Of a DNA stretch of 64,000 nt, positions 63,122 through 64,000 are shown one piece after another. This DNA comes from Streptomyces roseirectus. GTDB taxonomy: Bacteria > Actinomycetota > Actinomycetes > Streptomycetales > Streptomycetaceae. The stretch is from assembly GCF_014489635.1 (NCBI RefSeq), contig NZ_CP060828.1, positions 7,568,001 to 7,632,000 on the forward strand, read 5' to 3'. Position numbers and translations under genes: made by a program. The notes beneath the pieces are model-generated. The model saw nothing but the letters and a program-made list of their open reading frames with translations. It searched no databases and had not been told where the DNA came from. Every line of letters begins with the position of its first letter. The first letter of the stretch is position 1.

Positions 63122-63943
63122 GTGAAGCTTTGGCTCGACGGCGGACTGAAGGACATCGACGACGCGCGCGTCTCCGTCCTCGACCACGGACTGACCGTGG
63201 GCGACGGCATCTTCGAGACGGTCAAGGCGACCGACGGACGGCCCTTCGCCCTCACCCGCCACCTCGACCGCCTCACCCGCTCCGCCCGCGGCCTCGGCCT
63301 CCCCGACCCCGACCACGACGAGATCCGCGCCGCCTGCGCCGCCGTCCTCGCCGCGAACCCCATGCCGCTGGGCCGCCTGCGCATCACCTACACCGGCGGC
63401 CAGGGCCCCCTCGGCTCCGACCGCGGCGCCCACGGCACGACGCTCGTCGTGGCCCTCGGCGAGACGGCCCGCCGCGCCGACACGACGGTCGCGGTCACGG
63501 TCCCCTGGACCCGCAACGAGCGAGGCGCCCTGACCGGCCTGAAGACCACCTCGTACGCCGAGAACGTCGTAGCCCTCGCCCGCGCGCACGAACACGGCGC
63601 CACGGAAGCCCTGTTCGCCAACACGGTCGGCGCCCTCTGCGAAGGCACCGGCTCCAACGTCTTCGTCGTCCTCGACGGCGAGATCCACACCCCGCCCCTC
63701 GCCTCCGGCTGCCTCGCGGGCATCACCCGCGACCTGACGATCGAGTGGACCGGCGCCCACGAAACCGACCTCCCCCTCGACGTCCTGCTCCGCGCCGACG
63801 AGATCTTCCTGACCTCCACCCTCCGCGACGTCCAGGCCGTCCACCGCGTGGACGCCCGCGAGCTGCCCGGGACGCCGGGGCCGGTGACGGCGAAGGCGAT
63901 GCGGGTGTTCGCGGAGCGCGCGGGGGATGACCTGGACCCGTGA
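63122..63943 (+). CDS. pabC: 4-amino-4-deoxychorismate lyase (class IV aminotransferase fold)
   Basis: 273 residues. It removes pyruvate from aminodeoxychorismate to give p-aminobenzoate. Class IV PLP features are SVLDHGLTVGDGIFETVKAT, the PLP lysine in LTGLKTTSYAENVVALARAH, and EGTGSNVFVVLDGEIHTPPL. D-amino-acid or branched-chain aminotransferases share the fold, but the adjacent pabB favours PabC. GAGGTGGG precedes the GTG at 63122, and the gap to pabB is 22 bp, so the two are an operon. Confidence 0.9.
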   Translation: MKLWLDGGLKDIDDARVSVLDHGLTVGDGIFETVKATDGRPFALTRHLDRLTRSARGLGLPDPDHDEIRAACAAVLAANPMPLGRLRITYTGGQGPLGSDRGAHGTTLVVALGETARRADTTVAVTVPWTRNERGALTGLKTTSYAENVVALARAHEHGATEALFANTVGALCEGTGSNVFVVLDGEIHTPPLASGCLAGITRDLTIEWTGAHETDLPLDVLLRADEIFLTSTLRDVQAVHRVDARELPGTPGPVTAKAMRVFAERAGDDLDP

Positions 63944-63977
63944 GGACGGGGTCCTGTGAGAGGACGGGGTCCTGTGA
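63942..63977 (+). repeat. 18-bp tandem duplication at the pabC end
   Basis: GAGGACGGGGTCCTGTGA occurs twice head to tail, starting within the pabC stop codon. Each copy contains GGAC-GGG-GTCC, a small hairpin, and a TGA. Confidence 0.7.
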
Positions 63978-64000
63978 GACGGGGCGAGGGTAGACCGGGC

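Overview
The window is high-GC actinobacterial chromosome, almost certainly Streptomyces. The support is: G/C in nearly every third codon position, many GTG starts, ATGA/GTGA stop-start overlaps, a WhiJ-type XRE/DUF397/ATPase cassette, Tat-type exported enzymes, and actinobacterial domain families (DUF1918, DUF397, DUF6461, DUF6314). I see no prophage, insertion sequence or CRISPR array. The window starts inside one gene and ends just after another.

Layout. 1-9.4 kb: a truncated HTH/TPR regulator, NUDIX hydrolase, 3-hydroxyacyl-CoA dehydrogenase, GHL10-type exported hydrolase, a divergent EamA exporter/MocR regulator pair and small DUF proteins. 9.5-15.7 kb: exported GH51 arabinofuranosidase, carboxymuconolactone decarboxylase-like and VOC proteins, and a YfhO-type membrane protein. 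15.8-20.7 kb: argCJBDR, with a legible promoter whose -35 lies inside an ARG box. 20.8-24.2 kb: an extracytoplasmic flavin electron-transfer operon (ferric-reductase-like protein, triple FMN-binding protein, ApbE). 24.3-30.1 kb: a giant caspase/HSP90-ATPase protein with two small partner genes, the best candidate for an unusual (conflict/defence-like) system. 30.2-33.0 kb: argH and argG, the latter with its own ARG-box promoter.

33.1-43.5 kb: an internally duplicated secreted protein, the WhiJ/AbaA-like cassette around a perfect palindrome, a decayed antitoxin/PIN-toxin locus, aldo/keto reductase, TetR-MFS pair, PlsC, GDPD, GNAT and membrane proteins. 43.6-47.4 kb: a D-methionine-type ABC importer (MetN, MetI, two MetQ) preceded by a cysteine-rich leader peptide. 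47.5-56.7 kb: GNAT, a large GC-rich repeat tract, then cobalamin/siroheme genes (CobL, a giant BluB-CobT fusion, CysG). 56.7-64 kb: TrmH-type methyltransferase, Ser/Thr kinase, small proteins, a phosphotransferase, five tRNAs (Gly-Cys-Val-Val-Val on the minus strand), and pabB/pabC.

The main connected functions are arginine biosynthesis (seven genes in two ArgR-controlled groups), sulfur amino-acid uptake, B12/siroheme synthesis and p-aminobenzoate synthesis. Six copies of a dispersed intergenic repeat and several tandem repeats sit between genes.
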